Assembly: GCA_963513935.1 (NCBI GenBank)
Contig: OY740774.1
Span: 21,905,949-21,969,948, forward strand
Source: Aphrophora alni
Lineage: Eukaryota; Arthropoda; Insecta; Hemiptera; Aphrophoridae
Direction: 5' to 3'
DNA length: 64,000 bases
The notes under the pieces are model-generated. The model was not told the DNA's origin. It was given only the letters and a program-made list of their open reading frames with translations, and ran no database searches. Shown piece by piece: positions 60,609 through 64,000 of this stretch (position 1 is its first letter; the number at the start of each line of letters is the position of its first letter). The translations under genes and the position numbers were made by a program.

Positions 60609-62407
60609 TTGGCCAGGTGTTTATATATATATATATATAGCTACATTGCCAAACCTGTCATGATAAATATATAGTTATATCGCAAAGTAAGCAAATATTG
60701 GCGTATGCGCATTAGCAACTTCTGCTGCGGTGGCGTTAATACGTAAGTACCGAATTTAATATCTTGATCTCAGGAATGCCATTTTGAGCGCTACTTTCAT
60801 AATACAGTATACCCGTAGGCTACTCTTACGCTGTAGGGAGAGGCACATTTATATGAAATGTTTTCAAAATTTTACATATTGACAATTATTTTTGAAATGA
60901 ATACAAATTTTTATTTTTCATGCATTTGACCCATAACATTGAACTGTGTTTAACGGTATGGCTACAATTTCTGACACACTGATATGAAACCATTGTCCCT
61001 TTCCGCAAAATTTATGTGAAATCTACACTCAGCATCTTAAAAGATGCCTATATTAATATTGTCCAATGAATAAAAATCATTTTTTAAATTTAGAATTTTG
61101 AGGTTGTATCTCAAAACACAATTTAACCACAAAGGACACCTCTGAATCAATTCGGCTTAACAAAATCTACAAAACAAACCTTTAGATACTCCAATTTTGT
61201 TTTAAATGTTGACCATTATTTTATTTTATTAATACCTGATTTTGAGTTTTGTAAATTTATTTTTGTTTTCAATCGAATAAACATATTATTCAAAAAATTA
61301 TAAAATGAACAAAAACTATATTAATGTTTGTATATTATTATTTATTTATATTTATGGAAGAAAGTAGTTTTAAAAAAATACTCTCCATCCAGCTGATGTA
61401 CTTTCTCAAATATACATAATATACAAAAAGTTATATGATGAATAAAAAAAAAAAAAAAAACAATGTCGAGTTTTTAGCGGAAATATTCATTTTCTATCCA
61501 TATTTAATAGAAAATATGAGATGTTATTTTTATTTTTATCGCTAATTAAAAATTTAGGTGGTAAGCTAACTGCCATAAGACAAAAACTCAATTTTCTTAA
61601 AATCAGCTCTAACAATTTTAATGAAATATTGTGTTCTAGTTCAGCTTCTACAACAAAACAAAATGTACTTATTCAAAACTCTTAAATACAGATTCGTGAA
61701 TTATTGGTAAGAAAACAAAAATTCCATGCCTACCTATTGACGCTATACGCTCTTTCCTTAATGGAGAATGAGAAATTTTATTTTTCAATAAGCTACACCA
61801 ACAACAACCTTCTCACTATACCAATGTTGTTCGTGATTTCCTTCATGTAAAATTTCGTCAATGTTGCTTTGGAAGAGATTGCCTGGAAGGCTTGGCCACT
61901 ACGCTCACCCAACTTTACACCCATGGATATATTTATAGTGTATGTTTAAATAAAGTACTTCAGTCAAAGGAATCGAAACATTGAACATTTGTGACAATGA
62001 ATTCAAAAAGCAGAGGCATCAATAACTCCAGATATTATAAGACAAGTGTGGGGCGAGGTTTAATATCGCATTGATATTTGCATGATCCACAAATAACTCA
62101 AATAAACAAGAAAATACTTTCTTATCTGTTCTTTCATTTCATTTACGCTTCATGATTTTCAAATCTGTTCTTTTGTAAATTTATTTATTCAAATCTACGC
62201 AATGAGATTTTTAACCCACCGCATTATCAATAGAATAACTAACTGTTCTAAGTTTTTCCCATCTTTGCAGGGCAGACTGGGGACACTACCACTTAGCAGC
62301 TGATGCAGTTCTATCTGAGCCTATTAATCTTCAAGGTCATTACAGTATTAATGGAAAAGTGTTGATCTTACCAATTCAAGGAAATGGGAAATGTAATCTT
62401 ACATTAA
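26842..62407 (+). CDS. takeout/JHBP-family secreted protein, 5' part (exons 1-4, gene continues beyond window)
   Basis: Joining 26842-26917, 42785-42877, 58950-59097 and 62271-62407 gives an uninterrupted reading frame of 151 codons plus one base, with GT-AG junctions in phases 1, 1 and 2. Residues 1-23 form a hydrophobic signal peptide. Family landmarks follow in order: Cys32 and Cys42 (the conserved N-terminal disulfide pair) in [12 protein letters not shown], then [20 protein letters not shown] (53-71), [11 protein letters not shown] (about 87-97), and [10 protein letters not shown] (138-147) with the third family cysteine. Family members are normally about 240-260 residues, so roughly 95 C-terminal residues are missing here. 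Known relatives are secreted carriers of juvenile hormone or other hydrophobic ligands, acting in haemolymph, antenna or fat body; the ligand cannot be read from sequence. The family assignment is firm, but orthology to Drosophila takeout itself is not shown. Introns 1 and 2 (15.9 and 16.1 kb) are very large for this family. Confidence 0.93.
27083..27791. mobile_element. Palindromic repeat with GGGTGTTCCTG end, intron 1
   Basis: The left end TAGGGTGTTCCTGAAAATAC and right end inverted TACAGGATATTCCTGAAATA match. Further inside, AAGTAAAAAAGTTC and GGAAATGGATGAGAT (27206-27220) recur inverted as AAGTAAAAAAGTTC and GGAAGTGGATGAGAT (about 27637-27650). This gives an imperfect palindrome of about 0.7 kb only 165 bp downstream of exon 1. 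Confidence 0.62.
29608..29956. mobile_element. MITE with GGCC..TATTACAC termini
   Basis: Left AGGCCGGTATTACACTGTAA and right inverted AGGCCTTTATTACACTATAA begin inverted repeats of at least 50 bp (TAGTTCTATGTCATATATCT occurs in both). Total about 348 bp, non-coding, with an extra inner palindrome around ATGATCATAGATATATGATCAT. Flanks AAA and TAA could be a mutated 3-bp duplication, as in PIF/Harbinger, but this is weak. Confidence 0.68.
30641..30847 (+). repeat. Dispersed repeat B, copy 5
   Basis: CAACCATCATCGCTTTATAA, CCCTCGAAAACTTTAATAGC, AACAAGAGTTGGTCAAAAGA, GGTGTAGATCCAGCTAGGTT and GTACTCACTAAAGTAAACCC are in order; this is close to full length. Confidence 0.85.
31415..31830 (+). repeat. 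Dispersed repeat C, copy 2
   Basis: It shares with 2600-2920 and 32975-33400 the blocks CAAATTATTTTTGTTATGAA, ATAAATTTATTACAAAATAA, CTGCAGGTAACACTGTTTAA and AATAAATACGCGACTG. The order is the same in all three copies. This copy and copy 3 bracket the ~100-bp array. Confidence 0.72.
31911..32029 (-). other. Antisense exon-like ORF with a splice donor (unrecognised)
   Basis: On the minus strand an ATG at 32029 opens 39 codons ([20 protein letters not shown], then [20 protein letters not shown] across the junction) and ends at GATGAG|GTAAGA, a good donor, exactly where the frame would otherwise meet TAA. Base composition is richer in GC than the flanks, and the segment lies between repeat C copy 2 and the ~100-bp array, matching neither. 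It could be the first exon of an antisense gene, or an exon fragment captured by a transposon. I do not recognise the protein, and no acceptor partner was identified. Confidence 0.3.
32060..32900 (+). repeat. Tandem array of a ~100-bp unit, about 9 copies
   Basis: CACATTAACAATAAGCCATA recurs at about 32061, 32166, 32272, 32378, 32473, 32578, 32684, 32769 and 32862. Each is followed by TAAATCCTTAACTTTTGC, AAATGACAAATAAAGTAAGC and TTAAGTCGTTAACTTTTGTG. Some copies are shortened by 15-20 bp. The sequence at 31160-31440 carries a more diverged single unit (ATAAACCGTTAATATTTGCG, CACAAATAAAGTAAGCGC). Confidence 0.93.
32975..33400 (+). repeat. Dispersed repeat C, copy 3
   Basis: It contains AAACAGCTGTTGTAAATTAT, GAATTTATGAAAGCTGTATC, CTGCAGGTGACATTATCAAT and CAGAAATTCCTTAGCGAATT. 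The last block matches copy 1 near 2880-2900 almost exactly. Confidence 0.72.
33550..33715 (-). repeat. Dispersed repeat B, copy 6 (minus)
   Basis: The reverse strand reads CACTCAGTGATCATCGCCTT, AACAAGAGTTGGTCAAGAGA, CCTAGTAGGAAAAATGAAAG and CCCAAGACTACATGAAAAAA. The 3' end is missing. Confidence 0.82.
34670..34906 (+). pseudogene. Degenerate Arg/Glu-rich transposon ORF
   Basis: One frame reads [74 protein letters not shown]. The heptad-like ETxEExQxRLERDRxRxR pattern is typical of the N-terminal part of insect Helitron-associated or PIF1-helicase-linked proteins. Three in-frame stops in 78 codons show decay. The upstream GTTGTCTGTTAAAGGTATAA and GGATGGTCCGATTTTGAT (34192-34240) may belong to the same element. 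Superfamily assignment is tentative. Confidence 0.48.
35067..35262. repeat. Hairpin-forming inverted repeat
   Basis: TTAGTACAAGTGCTAATTCA, AATTTAAATTACAAAGTAAA and TTGTGGGCGCT on the left are inverted on the right as AGCGCCCGCACTTTACTTTG, TAATTTAAATCTGAATTAGT and ACTTTGTACTAAATG. The arms are about 80-90 bp with a short AT loop. Immediately upstream, 34935-35040 holds two degenerate copies of a ~58-bp unit beginning TTTGTTTATAACTAAAAAGT. Confidence 0.65.
36640..36740 (+). mobile_element. tRNA-related SINE-like segment
   Basis: TTTAAGAGCACGACAGTAAT and, downstream, GTGAGTTCGATTCCC (B-box-like) resemble the D-arm and T-arm of a tRNA. No full cloverleaf is maintained, so it is not an intact tRNA gene. 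A degenerate tRNA-derived SINE is the best reading. Confidence 0.35.
37990..38265 (+). repeat. Degenerate short tandem repeat (TTTTCACAAAATTAC type)
   Basis: Variants of ATTTTCACAAAATTAC recur every 20-25 bp about eleven times with heavy substitution. ORFs overlapping this stretch (37752-38115 plus strand, 37721-37990 minus strand) are low-complexity and unsupported. Confidence 0.7.
41340..41610. repeat. Fragment of the palindromic-repeat internal sequence
   Basis: AATATCTCGAAAACCGTTAA, TTTTAACGACAAATAAAACC, GAGTTATCGACAAAAAACTG and TTCTTGGTAGTTGTCTACAA recur in the element at 746-1600 and, in various orientations, near 2400-2600, 22496-22690 and 43210-43370. The conserved order shows a common dispersed repeat. 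Confidence 0.6.
41825..42040. mobile_element. Hairpin MITE in intron 1
   Basis: The left arm 41825-41882 (AATGAGACGATTATTTAATT, CCACAAAACAGCTTTAATTG) is inverted at 41983-42040 with few mismatches. The loop is about 100 bp and ends with AACGGCGAAACATATGTCGC. The 67-codon ORF at 41871-42074 is contained in it and is not a gene. Confidence 0.68.
42785..42877 (+). CDS. JHBP gene exon 2 (N-terminal disulfide region)
   Basis: The acceptor is TTGTTTCAG| after a T-rich tract and the donor is GGCTG|GTGAGT. The 93-bp exon (phase 1 to phase 1) encodes [20 protein letters not shown] followed by [10 protein letters not shown]. The paired cysteines ten residues apart and the LN-CL motif are diagnostic of the JHBP domain start. 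Confidence 0.93.
44220..47453 (+). repeat. 61-bp satellite array, about 53 copies
   Basis: The unit includes AAAGTAAGTTTAGGCTCCAC, TTGTTCTAAGACTTAAGCTG and AGGGCTCGTTTATG(C/T)ACTGAC, repeating every 61 bp for about 3.2 kb with only a few variant sites (CTCCACTTG/CCCCATTTG, CACTGAC/TACTGAC/GTCTGGC/CACTAAC, ACTTAAG/ACTAAAG). Variants alternate in runs, for example 122-bp dimers around 44890-45300, showing higher-order homogenisation. 61 is not divisible by 3, so it is non-coding. The array ends mid-unit at TTCTAAG, where the foldback arm begins. Confidence 0.97.
47440..49078. mobile_element. Long inverted repeat (foldback-like), continuous with the 61-bp array
   Basis: The left arm 47440-48108 and right arm 48392-49078 are inverted copies with small indels; for example GCTTGCTGAACTGGTTCATT in the left arm corresponds to AATGAACCAGTTCAGCAAGC in the right. 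The spacer is about 283 bp. The right arm ends in one degenerate inverted copy of the 61-bp unit (49021-49078: TCTTAGAACAA, GGAGCCTTTGCCA, ACGAGTCC), while the left arm ends in ~53 copies. Long inverted repeats with internal tandem repeats are the hallmark of foldback (FB) elements. No target duplication was found at 44220 or 49078. Confidence 0.8.
48158..48295 (+). repeat. Dispersed repeat B, copy 7, in the loop of the foldback element
   Basis: AAACCTATCGGTAATCATCG, GTCAGGGTCTTAAAAACATT, AGAGAGACTCGATAGGAAAG and TCTAACCCTAACATGAAAAA match repeat B. It lies wholly in the 283-bp spacer between the two long inverted arms. Confidence 0.78.
49645..49805 (+). repeat. Dispersed repeat D, copy 2
   Basis: GTTTCGTTCGCAGTTT, ATAATTTTACGTTGATCAGT, GGCTGGATGTAATCTGGATA and TAGTCTGAAAGGTGAATTCA align with 21474-21625 inverted. 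One copy is intergenic and the other is in intron 2. Confidence 0.82.
50470..50716 (+). repeat. Dispersed repeat B, copy 8 (full length)
   Basis: Runs from AAACCTCCCGGTCATCACCT through CCCTCGAATACTCTAATAGC, AACAAGAGTTGGTCAAGAGA and GACCTGATGGG to GAGCCTCTTAGGGAT. Confidence 0.86.
51672..51912 (+). repeat. Dispersed repeat B, copy 9 (full length)
   Basis: Runs from CGAAAAACCTCTCGGTCCTC through AACAAGAGTTGGTCAAGAAA, CCTGATATATGAAAGACAGA and GCCAGCAAGGTTCCCTCGAG to GAACCTCTGAGGACC. It lies only ~100 bp upstream of the palindromic element at 52019. Confidence 0.87.
52019..52758. mobile_element. TA-flanked palindromic mariner/IS630-type non-autonomous element
   Basis: Both ends read CCAAGTGTC(C/G)TAAAAGTCCC inward and each is flanked by TA (52017-52018 and 52759-52760), the target duplication of this superfamily. 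The terminal inverted repeats extend about 265 bp (52019-52282 against about 52475-52758) and remain closely similar, so the element is nearly one large hairpin. Its ~190-bp centre encodes the end of a transposase on the minus strand (separate entry). It looks like an internal-deletion derivative. It sits in intron 2. Confidence 0.8.
52366..52467 (-). pseudogene. Transposase C-terminus inside the palindromic element
   Basis: The minus strand from 52467 reads [20 protein letters not shown], then [14 protein letters not shown] and a TGA stop at 52366-52368. This matches the tail seen in insect mariner/IS630-type transposases (ITPEML..V...YRLDVC..NGAHIEHL). Nothing upstream of it is preserved, so the catalytic DDE/D core is missing. 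It connects the palindromic repeats of this locus to a transposase family. Confidence 0.68.
53652..53806. mobile_element. Hairpin MITE in intron 2
   Basis: AAACAAGATTTATTTCCATA and ACATTTCAGTAAAGTAGTTA with CCATCTTCAGAG recur inverted at the right (GAAGATGGTAACTATGTTAC, CTTAAGGAAATAAATCTTGT). Arms are about 55-60 bp around a 45-bp loop. No target duplication was identified. Confidence 0.65.
54155..54325 (-). repeat. Dispersed repeat B, copy 10 (minus)
   Basis: The reverse strand reads AAAACCTCTCGGTCATCATC, CCTCGAATAATCTAATAGCG, TCAGAGTCAGAAAAGAACAA, GAGTTGGTTTTCAAGATAGG and TTTCCCTCGGGATTGCTAAA. Confidence 0.84.
55110..55535 (+). pseudogene. nad1: NUMT: nuclear copy of the mitochondrial nad1 3' half
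   Basis: Read with the invertebrate mitochondrial code, the segment encodes the C-terminal half of NADH dehydrogenase subunit 1: [49 protein letters not shown], then [18 protein letters not shown] stands for Trp and AGA/AGG for Ser, so nuclear translation is impossible. The tail is decayed. A net 4-base loss after the LMY position creates TAG at 55456 and shifts frame into AWKKLLTS, and another shift lies in the following T homopolymer before GLRSLMI and TAA. Outer limits are approximate. It lies in intron 2 and is a mitochondrial-to-nuclear insertion. Recognition of nad1 is secure. Confidence 0.92.
56400..56475 (+). mobile_element. tRNA-related SINE-like segment
   Basis: TTCAGGTAGAGAACGCCATC and TTCTGGGTTTAATCCCCGTA resemble A-box and B-box arms of a tRNA-derived SINE head. 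No acceptor-stem pairing is evident. It lies in a slightly GC-richer part of intron 2. Confidence 0.33.
57370..58250 (+). repeat. ~115-bp tandem array built of two ~57-bp half-units
   Basis: About eight copies, alternating GAGAAAGTTTGTGCAATATT with TTGCATTGATTTTAGTTTGA and GAGAAAGTTAGTGCTATATT with TTCGTAGATTTTTAGTTTTA. GGTATGTGAGAA recurs near 57384, 57491, 57601, 57790, 57907 and 58024. The half-unit matches part of the foldback arm (47530-47560, GAAAGTTTGTGCAATGTTTT) and 39468-39492. A short (TA)n tract sits at 57647-57672. Confidence 0.92.
58274..58393 (+). repeat. 56-bp tandem duplication
   Basis: GTTGCATTACG..., then GACGCGATTTCTATTGAAAA and AGTCCAT(C/T)CCAAAA, is present twice back to back. 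It follows directly on the ~115-bp array and a short GGGGCGCGCG segment (58250-58259). The ORF at 58282-58503 runs through this duplication and is not credible as a gene. Confidence 0.85.
58650..58820. mobile_element. Small hairpin MITE upstream of exon 3
   Basis: AAAAAACTCAAACACAAGAT and CTCACAAAAATTAC on the left pair with AAAAAAACTCGAGCACAAGA and CTCACAACAATTAC read back from the right, giving about 40-bp arms in a 170-bp unit. The centre contains GAGGATGGCGACTTTGTCGT next to TGAAACACG, a motif type that also occurs in the hairpin at 41825. Confidence 0.6.
58950..59097 (+). CDS. JHBP gene exon 3 ([13 protein letters not shown] core)
   Basis: The acceptor AAATTCAG| is followed by GAATCCCC and the donor is CTCAA|GTGAGT. 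The 148-bp exon (phase 1 to phase 2) encodes the family core [14 protein letters not shown] followed by [20 protein letters not shown] and [14 protein letters not shown]. No stop lies in frame. A hairpin MITE (58650-58820) ends only about 130 bp upstream of the acceptor. Confidence 0.94.
60315..60751. mobile_element. MITE with perfect 8-bp target-site duplication (hAT-like size)
   Basis: GAATTTAA occurs at 60307-60314 and 60752-60759. Between them lies a 437-bp element whose ends read GGTACTAACGTATTAACGCC and, inverted, GGTACTTACGTATTAACGCC, extending to about 52 bp of near-identical GC-rich inverted repeat containing CACCGCAGCAGAAGTTGC. An 8-bp duplication is typical of hAT but also of P-like and Merlin elements, so the superfamily is open. 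The interior holds (TA)n tracts and the motif GGTTTGGCCAGGTG twice. Confidence 0.8.
60564..60640. repeat. (TA)n microsatellites inside the 8-bp-TSD MITE
   Basis: Two TA tracts (about 60564-60603 and 60622-60639) follow two copies of GGTTTGGCCAGGTG. The segment TATATAGCTACATTGCCAAACCTGTC at 60632-60657 resembles 5907-5934 inside the piggyBac-type MITE, so the two elements share an internal piece. Confidence 0.75.
61790..62095 (+). pseudogene. Mariner/IS630-type transposase relic (C-terminal part)
   Basis: Across two frames the segment matches the DDE/D transposase C-terminus of the Tc1-mariner/IS630 superfamily. [20 protein letters not shown] corresponds to the QDGAPPHY-VR-FLD block. [18 protein letters not shown] corresponds to the WPxRSPDLTPMDFFLWGY block carrying the last catalytic Asp. 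[29 protein letters not shown] is the usual tail. A frameshift near 61890 and an in-frame TAA show it is dead. It lies in intron 3, same strand as the host gene. No terminal repeats were located. Confidence 0.72.
62271..62407 (+). CDS. JHBP gene exon 4 (GxGxC motif)
   Basis: The acceptor CATCTTTGCAG| and donor TTAA|GTAAGT bound 137 bp. The exon encodes [30 protein letters not shown] and [15 protein letters not shown], the middle of the JHBP beta-wrap with the third conserved cysteine. It ends in phase 1 after a single A, so at least one further coding exon is required. None was recognised in 62408-64000. Confidence 0.93.
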
Positions 62408-64000
62408 GTAAGTATTAGTTTATCCAAGTTCAATTTTTAATAATAGCTGTTAGAAAACTCTGGTTAGAAAGCCAATTCGAAATGTTTTTGCAAAACTGAT
62501 GACAAATGTACTCATTAGTTCCACTTTTAAAACTCAAACTTTAAAGATACATCGTTCATTAACATCTGACTTTTTAATTTTCTTTTACTTACAATTGCTT
62601 TGAATTATTTATCTTTAAATTTCACAAAATTTAATCAAAATCTGTAGAGCTAATGAACAATTTTGATTTTTAAAACATTACACTTTCTAAATAATTAACA
62701 CAATAAATTTTTTCAACATAAAACCTTGCCTTAAAATGTATGGTGCTTAATATTACAGTTTTAAAAACTCCTCGTTTAAATAATGTATAACGTACACTTT
62801 TGAAATTTCTTGAAAAATATTAGTATTTATAAAATCTTTGTGGTTTTTCAACTTTAAAATTGTTTGATTTTTAATAACTTTTAAGGGTTAAACATCAACC
62901 TTTATGGCAGCTAATTGTCTCAAAATATCATTTACATTTTTTTTCAAATACTGACTAATTCAGAAAACAGATGAATCATTTTAAGGTCGACCAACTTATA
63001 CAATATAAAAATAAATATTACTTTAAAATTAGCTACCAACAGCTTGATTTAGTTTGACTCTAAACAAAATGTCCTTGGTCACTTGGTTTCCTAACAATTT
63101 TGAGTTACTTCTAAACAGATGTGGCCCAGCCAATGAGCCCACCAAACCAAAACCATAATAATTATAAATTAGGATGTAATGAAAAGGGATTTTTAAATAA
63201 TAAAATATAAATTGGCACTTGCGATTTTGTTGAGCGCAATATGACGTAGAAGGGGGGAGAGACGAGGAGTGGAAGGCTTGAACCAGCGAGCCGAGCGGGG
63301 AGTCTGTTCCGAGAACCGCGAGACAGAAGACCGCGCTACAGGACGAGGTCAGGTCAGTCCATTTTCGGCCACGTGGTAGCTAAATTAAACAGTATGCTTT
63401 TCGGCCACTATTAAGGCTTTATCTTGCCGTTATGTCTTTTTTATAAATCATAATTATTTTTGTAATCTTTTAATTCGGCAGCAAATAAAATATAACATTT
63501 AATTTCACTTGTGTTGCGTGAGTTCATTAGCGTCCTAACCCGACTCCTTGGCCCATCCTGACAAGATTCGGCTAAAGTGTACGCGGTCTCCAGCCAGCCG
63601 GAGCTTCCAGCTGGTCAAAAGAAGTGGAGACGGTCACACAGAGTCTTCAACTTGTATGAAAATTGATACCATACTAACGATGTGTGCAATATTTGTATGA
63701 CGTGTGGAGACTAATGACCCAAATTTCTTTTAATGTTTATAAAAGGAAATTTGAGTTTAGGAGTAATGGGGAGTTGGGCCAAATTGTACAATAAATACGA
63801 ATCATAGTCAATTTTATTTTTCTAAACAATATTTTTATATTATGTGCCTACATGTTTCACTGCCACAGACATGCACTTCAGGCCAGCTAATTATAAGTCC
63901 ATTTATAAATGTTACACAACAAGAAATTTTAAATAACACGAAACTACACATTTAGTACATGTTATTTAAATGTTTAAATATGATTTGTCACTGTTTATAA
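62408..64000. other. Start of intron 4 / downstream flank
   Basis: Begins with the GTAAGT donor. No exon continuing the JHBP frame (phase 1 entry) was recognised to the window end. 63240-63660 is GC-richer and probably transposon-derived; the rest is AT-rich without structure. Confidence 0.5.
63240..63360 (-). mobile_element. GC-rich segment with tRNA-like promoter boxes (SINE-like) or LTR fragment
   Basis: The minus strand contains TAGCGCGGTCT (63328-63338), an approximate RNA polymerase III A box, and 64 bases on GGTTCAAGCC (63275-63284), a perfect B box. The order and spacing are tRNA-like and suggest a tRNA-derived SINE head. Alternatively the block 63175-63560, which also contains AATAAAATATAAC, could be part of a retroelement LTR. 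No target duplication was found. It lies after exon 4, probably in intron 4. Confidence 0.38.

Larger units (their letters stand above)
59098..62270 (+). other. Intron 3 of the JHBP gene (3.2 kb)
   Basis: GTGAGT to TTGCAG. It contains a reversed copy of the foldback-arm sequence (about 59150-59300), an element with an 8-bp target duplication (60315-60751) and a mariner/IS630-type transposase relic (61790-62095). The stretches 59300-60300 and 60760-61780 are AT-rich without recognisable features apart from a poly-A run near 61445. Confidence 0.85.

Noticed and set aside
63175..63560. Complete LTR with primer-binding site
   Set aside because: TGT...ACA-like ends can be picked out, but no convincing tRNA-complementary site, no second LTR and no gag/pol follow in the window.
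62408..64000. Fifth JHBP exon within the window
   Set aside because: No acceptor followed by a phase-1 frame with JHBP C-terminal motifs was found. The GC-rich patch at 63240 does not translate into family sequence.

Overview
The window is AT-rich, intron- and repeat-dominated nuclear DNA from an insect. Three things support this: a split gene of the insect-specific takeout/juvenile-hormone-binding-protein (JHBP) family with GT-AG introns; a nuclear copy of an insect-type mitochondrial nad1 gene (TGA read as Trp, AGA/AGG as Ser); and a dense load of arthropod-type DNA transposons, MITEs and satellites. The insect order cannot be fixed from this sequence alone. Nothing bacterial, viral or CRISPR-like is present.

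Layout. Positions 1-26,800 are intergenic and hold no recognisable host exon. They contain long-palindrome mariner-type repeats (746-1600, 3831-4904), a perfect 68-bp palindrome (3137-3204), a TTAA-flanked piggyBac-type MITE (5631-6135), a 38-bp minisatellite (10646-11800), relics of a non-LTR reverse transcriptase, a piggyBac-type transposase, a hAT-type transposase and a mariner-like transposase, an (AG)65 microsatellite and a GC-rich island (24690-25045). From 26,842 a + strand JHBP/takeout gene begins just downstream of a TATA box. Its first four coding exons (26842-26917, 42785-42877, 58950-59097, 62271-62407) encode a signal peptide plus the first ~128 residues of the mature protein. The remaining third lies beyond the window.

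The introns are where most of the unusual structure sits. Intron 1 (15.9 kb) holds a palindromic mariner-type element, a MITE, a ~100-bp tandem array between two copies of one repeat, an isolated antisense exon-like ORF, a degenerate Arg/Glu-rich transposon ORF and a possible tRNA-derived SINE. Intron 2 (16.1 kb) holds a ~3.2-kb array of a 61-bp satellite that runs directly into a ~670-bp inverted repeat (a foldback-like composite of about 4.9 kb), a TA-flanked palindromic element still carrying the C-terminus of a mariner/IS630-type transposase, the nad1 NUMT and a ~115-bp array. Intron 3 (3.2 kb) holds an element with a perfect 8-bp target-site duplication and another mariner-type transposase relic.

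A ~240-bp dispersed repeat occurs at least ten times across the window in both orientations, once inside the loop of the foldback structure. Only one host gene can be supported. Its exons total about 0.45 kb of the 64 kb; the rest is transposon-derived, satellite or featureless AT-rich DNA.
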